NCBI RefSeq assembly: GCF_040054535.1
Contig: NC_090788.1
Location: forward strand, 1,009,501-1,073,500
Length of the DNA stretch: 64,000 bases
DNA from: Antennarius striatus
Taxonomy: Eukaryota > Chordata > Actinopteri > Lophiiformes > Antennariidae
Direction of reading: 5' to 3'
Shown one piece after another: positions 63,500 to 64,000 of this stretch (positions are counted from its first letter, which is position 1; every line of letters starts with the position of its first letter). A program made the position numbers and the translations under genes. Under the pieces are notes generated by a model that worked only from the letters and a program-made list of their open reading frames with translations, was not told the DNA's origin and did not search any database.

Positions 63500-64000
63500 A
63501 TCTACTGATGCTGCGAACGTCTGTGACATTTAACCATGATGCACTGCAGCTAAACATCAAGGATTTCAATCTACAACGTAATCTGTTAGTGAATGTTCTG
63601 GTTGTCTTCCACACGGTCCAGGTTCACGCAGTGAAACAGTCCGGGTTCATTCAGACATTATTTTATTTTTAACATTATTTAATTCTTCTTCTGTGGTTTC
63701 TATGTGTGAGAACTTAGCATCTTAGCATCTGCTAGCTGACGTGTTGGACTTACTTCCCACGTATCTTAGCGACATGCTCGGAGATGCAGGAGTGGATGTC
63801 GCAGTTCTTCCTGTAGACGTCGGCCAGCAGCTCGCCGAAGTAGCGCGTGTCCAGCTTGGTGGGGGAGGGGACGTTCCGGAGCTCGGTCCTCACCTCCGTC
63901 CTGGAGATCCTCTCCACGGCCGGGGGGGGCTTGGCCTGGATCACGTTGACGATCTCCACCTCCTCTACCTCCACCACTTCCTCTTCCTCCTCCTCTTCTT
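59632..64000 (-). CDS. pof1b: POF1B, actin-associated coiled-coil protein (3' part, 11 exons, cut by the window edge)
   Basis: POF1B is a junction-associated, actin-binding coiled-coil protein of epithelia, linked in human to premature ovarian failure. The coding exons, 5' to 3' on the minus strand, are 64000-63754 (partial), 63402-63369, 62861-62781, 62695-62603, 61749-61636, 61556-61404, 61331-61212, 61038-60907, 60561-60491, 60260-60146 and 59637-59632. All phases join, giving 387 visible residues. Diagnostic segments are DTRYFGELLADVYRKN, LPKGATELTKQQIRYLLQ, DKSMRLLLSTFSSLREEL, LERDLSFKADQ and, near the end, KRYRNQYPILGLLGDDY followed by KTIVIERT. These match my recollection of the human protein's C-terminal two thirds in order. 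Residues from about 120 to 347 form a heptad-rich coiled coil. The last exon supplies one Glu and the stop. Introns of 72, 79 and 85 bases are typical of compact teleost genes. The N-terminal part and promoter lie beyond the right edge. Confidence 0.9.
60146..60260 (-). CDS. pof1b: pof1b exon, 115 bases
   Basis: The exon codes the C-terminal conserved tail YRNQYPILGLLGDDYQTTSS and, further on, KTIVIERTGETFKV. Its first base completes the Arg codon. Acceptor tttacttgtttacag, donor gtaaga. Confidence 0.88.
60491..60561 (-). CDS. pof1b: pof1b exon, 71 bases
   Basis: The exon codes EIRKLIQNRNDASSNVTKTI then ITK and two bases of an Arg codon. It marks the end of the coiled coil and the start of the conserved C-terminal tail. 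Donor gtagga. Confidence 0.84.
60907..61038 (-). CDS. pof1b: pof1b exon, 132 bases
   Basis: The exon codes 44 coiled-coil residues beginning TQITTIQTEVSGSRSSSEKS and ending RQEE. The acceptor is strong (ccgtcctgcag). The donor is a weak gtcgga, so the exact 3' edge is slightly less certain; the frame joins perfectly to the next exon. Confidence 0.8.
61212..61331 (-). CDS. pof1b: pof1b exon, 120 bases
   Basis: The exon codes 40 residues (LAGQASGASLQVKTEELSRQ, then YQEQLSSMRKEKDQEIQRLR). It follows a 72-base intron, the shortest in the gene. Donor gtgagg. Confidence 0.86.
61404..61556 (-). CDS. pof1b: pof1b exon, 153 bases
   Basis: The exon codes 51 coiled-coil residues, from ASLKETLASQRSLENQL to ALEKENEMLRQK. 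The 79-base intron before it ends in a strong pyrimidine tract (tttcctcctctccag); the donor is gtgacc. Confidence 0.86.
61636..61749 (-). CDS. pof1b: pof1b exon, 114 bases
   Basis: The exon codes 38 residues of coiled coil beginning RLEGEKEALERDLSFKADQA. Acceptor gcgtcccag, donor gtacac, phase 0. Confidence 0.86.
61823..62035. repeat. Intronic minisatellite built on ggataactttatc
   Basis: About ten copies of a 17-22-base unit (taggataactttatccatca and variants) in a pof1b intron. Units diverge to the right. Confidence 0.9.
62603..62695 (-). CDS. pof1b: pof1b exon, 93 bases
   Basis: The exon codes 31 residues, TRLTADKSMRLLLSTFSSLR followed by EELLHMSEDLR. It is separated from the preceding exon by an intron of only 85 bases. 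Acceptor tttctcctcag, donor gtgagt, phase 0. Confidence 0.88.
62781..62861 (-). CDS. pof1b: pof1b exon, 81 bases
   Basis: The exon codes 27 residues (VEKEEVEALLPKGATELTKQ then QIRYLLQ), the most conserved stretch before the coiled coil. The acceptor is gcgtctcag and the donor gtgagt; the phase is 0 at both ends. Confidence 0.88.
62929..63045. repeat. Second intronic minisatellite, related unit
   Basis: About five copies of tttggataacttgatccaga in another pof1b intron. It shares the ggataactt core with the array at 61823. Confidence 0.9.
63369..63402 (-). CDS. pof1b: pof1b exon, 34 bases
   Basis: This small exon (KHQLDPSVNYK) sits between a pyrimidine-rich acceptor (ttcctgtcttccag) and a gtgaga donor. 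Its single leading base completes the Lys codon split by the previous intron. Confidence 0.8.
63430..63498. repeat. GT microsatellite in a pof1b intron
   Basis: Pure GT array of about 33 units. Confidence 0.95.
63616..63648. repeat. 23-bp minisatellite unit in a pof1b intron
   Basis: gtccaggttcacgcagtgaa, then acagtccgggttc: one full and one partial copy of the unit at 2707. Confidence 0.85.
63754..64000 (-). CDS. pof1b: pof1b exon, open at the right edge
   Basis: This exon codes an acidic run (seven Glu in a row, then Val/Glu-rich), a proline segment, the hallmark DTRYFGELLADVYRKNCD, and ISEHVAKIRG. It ends after two bases of a Lys codon at a good donor (gtaagt). The sequence upstream of the acidic run is purine-rich in the coding direction, so there is no acceptor inside the window and the exon continues beyond it. 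Confidence 0.88.

Overview
The window is nuclear DNA of a bony fish, probably a percomorph. Two vertebrate genes can be recognised, both on the minus strand. Several introns are only 70-90 bases long, as in compact teleost genomes. CA/GT microsatellites are extremely dense (more than 25 long arrays), and several short non-autonomous DNA elements have the look of known teleost repeat families. I see no bacterial, phage, plasmid, CRISPR, rRNA or tRNA signature.

Layout. Bases 1 to about 47,500 contain no gene I can name. This stretch is a mosaic of microsatellites, homopurine tracts, minisatellites, a few transposon relics, and short unique TAAT-rich islands that read like conserved non-coding elements. 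A possible 3' UTR end of a plus-strand gene lies at 1-270, and a few isolated splice-bounded open segments (29.1, 38.7 and 58.0 kb) could be exons of an unrecognised plus-strand gene. At 47,565-48,479 is a complete single-exon Sprouty gene, best matched to spry3, with a clear 3' splice acceptor 86 bases before its ATG. Between 48.6 and 58.0 kb are a foldback element, a dispersed GC-palindromic element, a 31-bp minisatellite and candidate 5' splice sites that could belong to upstream spry3 exons. From 59,632 to the right edge lie the last eleven coding exons of pof1b (387 visible residues). Its probable poly(A) signal is near 58,100, and its N-terminal part lies beyond base 64,000.

How the genes relate. 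Sprouty-3 is a cytoplasmic/membrane inhibitor of receptor tyrosine kinase-Ras-ERK signalling. POF1B is an actin-associated coiled-coil protein of epithelial junctions. They are not a functional operon. Both are X-linked in human (SPRY3 in PAR2 of Xq28, POF1B in Xq21), so their adjacency here looks like retained ancestral synteny.

I did not find a convincing new biological system. The most checkable unusual items are three perfect or near-perfect short hairpins (20.8, 22.4 and 38.9 kb), a locally duplicated composite mobile element (10.8 and 12.9 kb), a dispersed 23-bp minisatellite that recurs at six places in both orientations, and oppositely oriented CA/GT arrays able to form very long hairpins.
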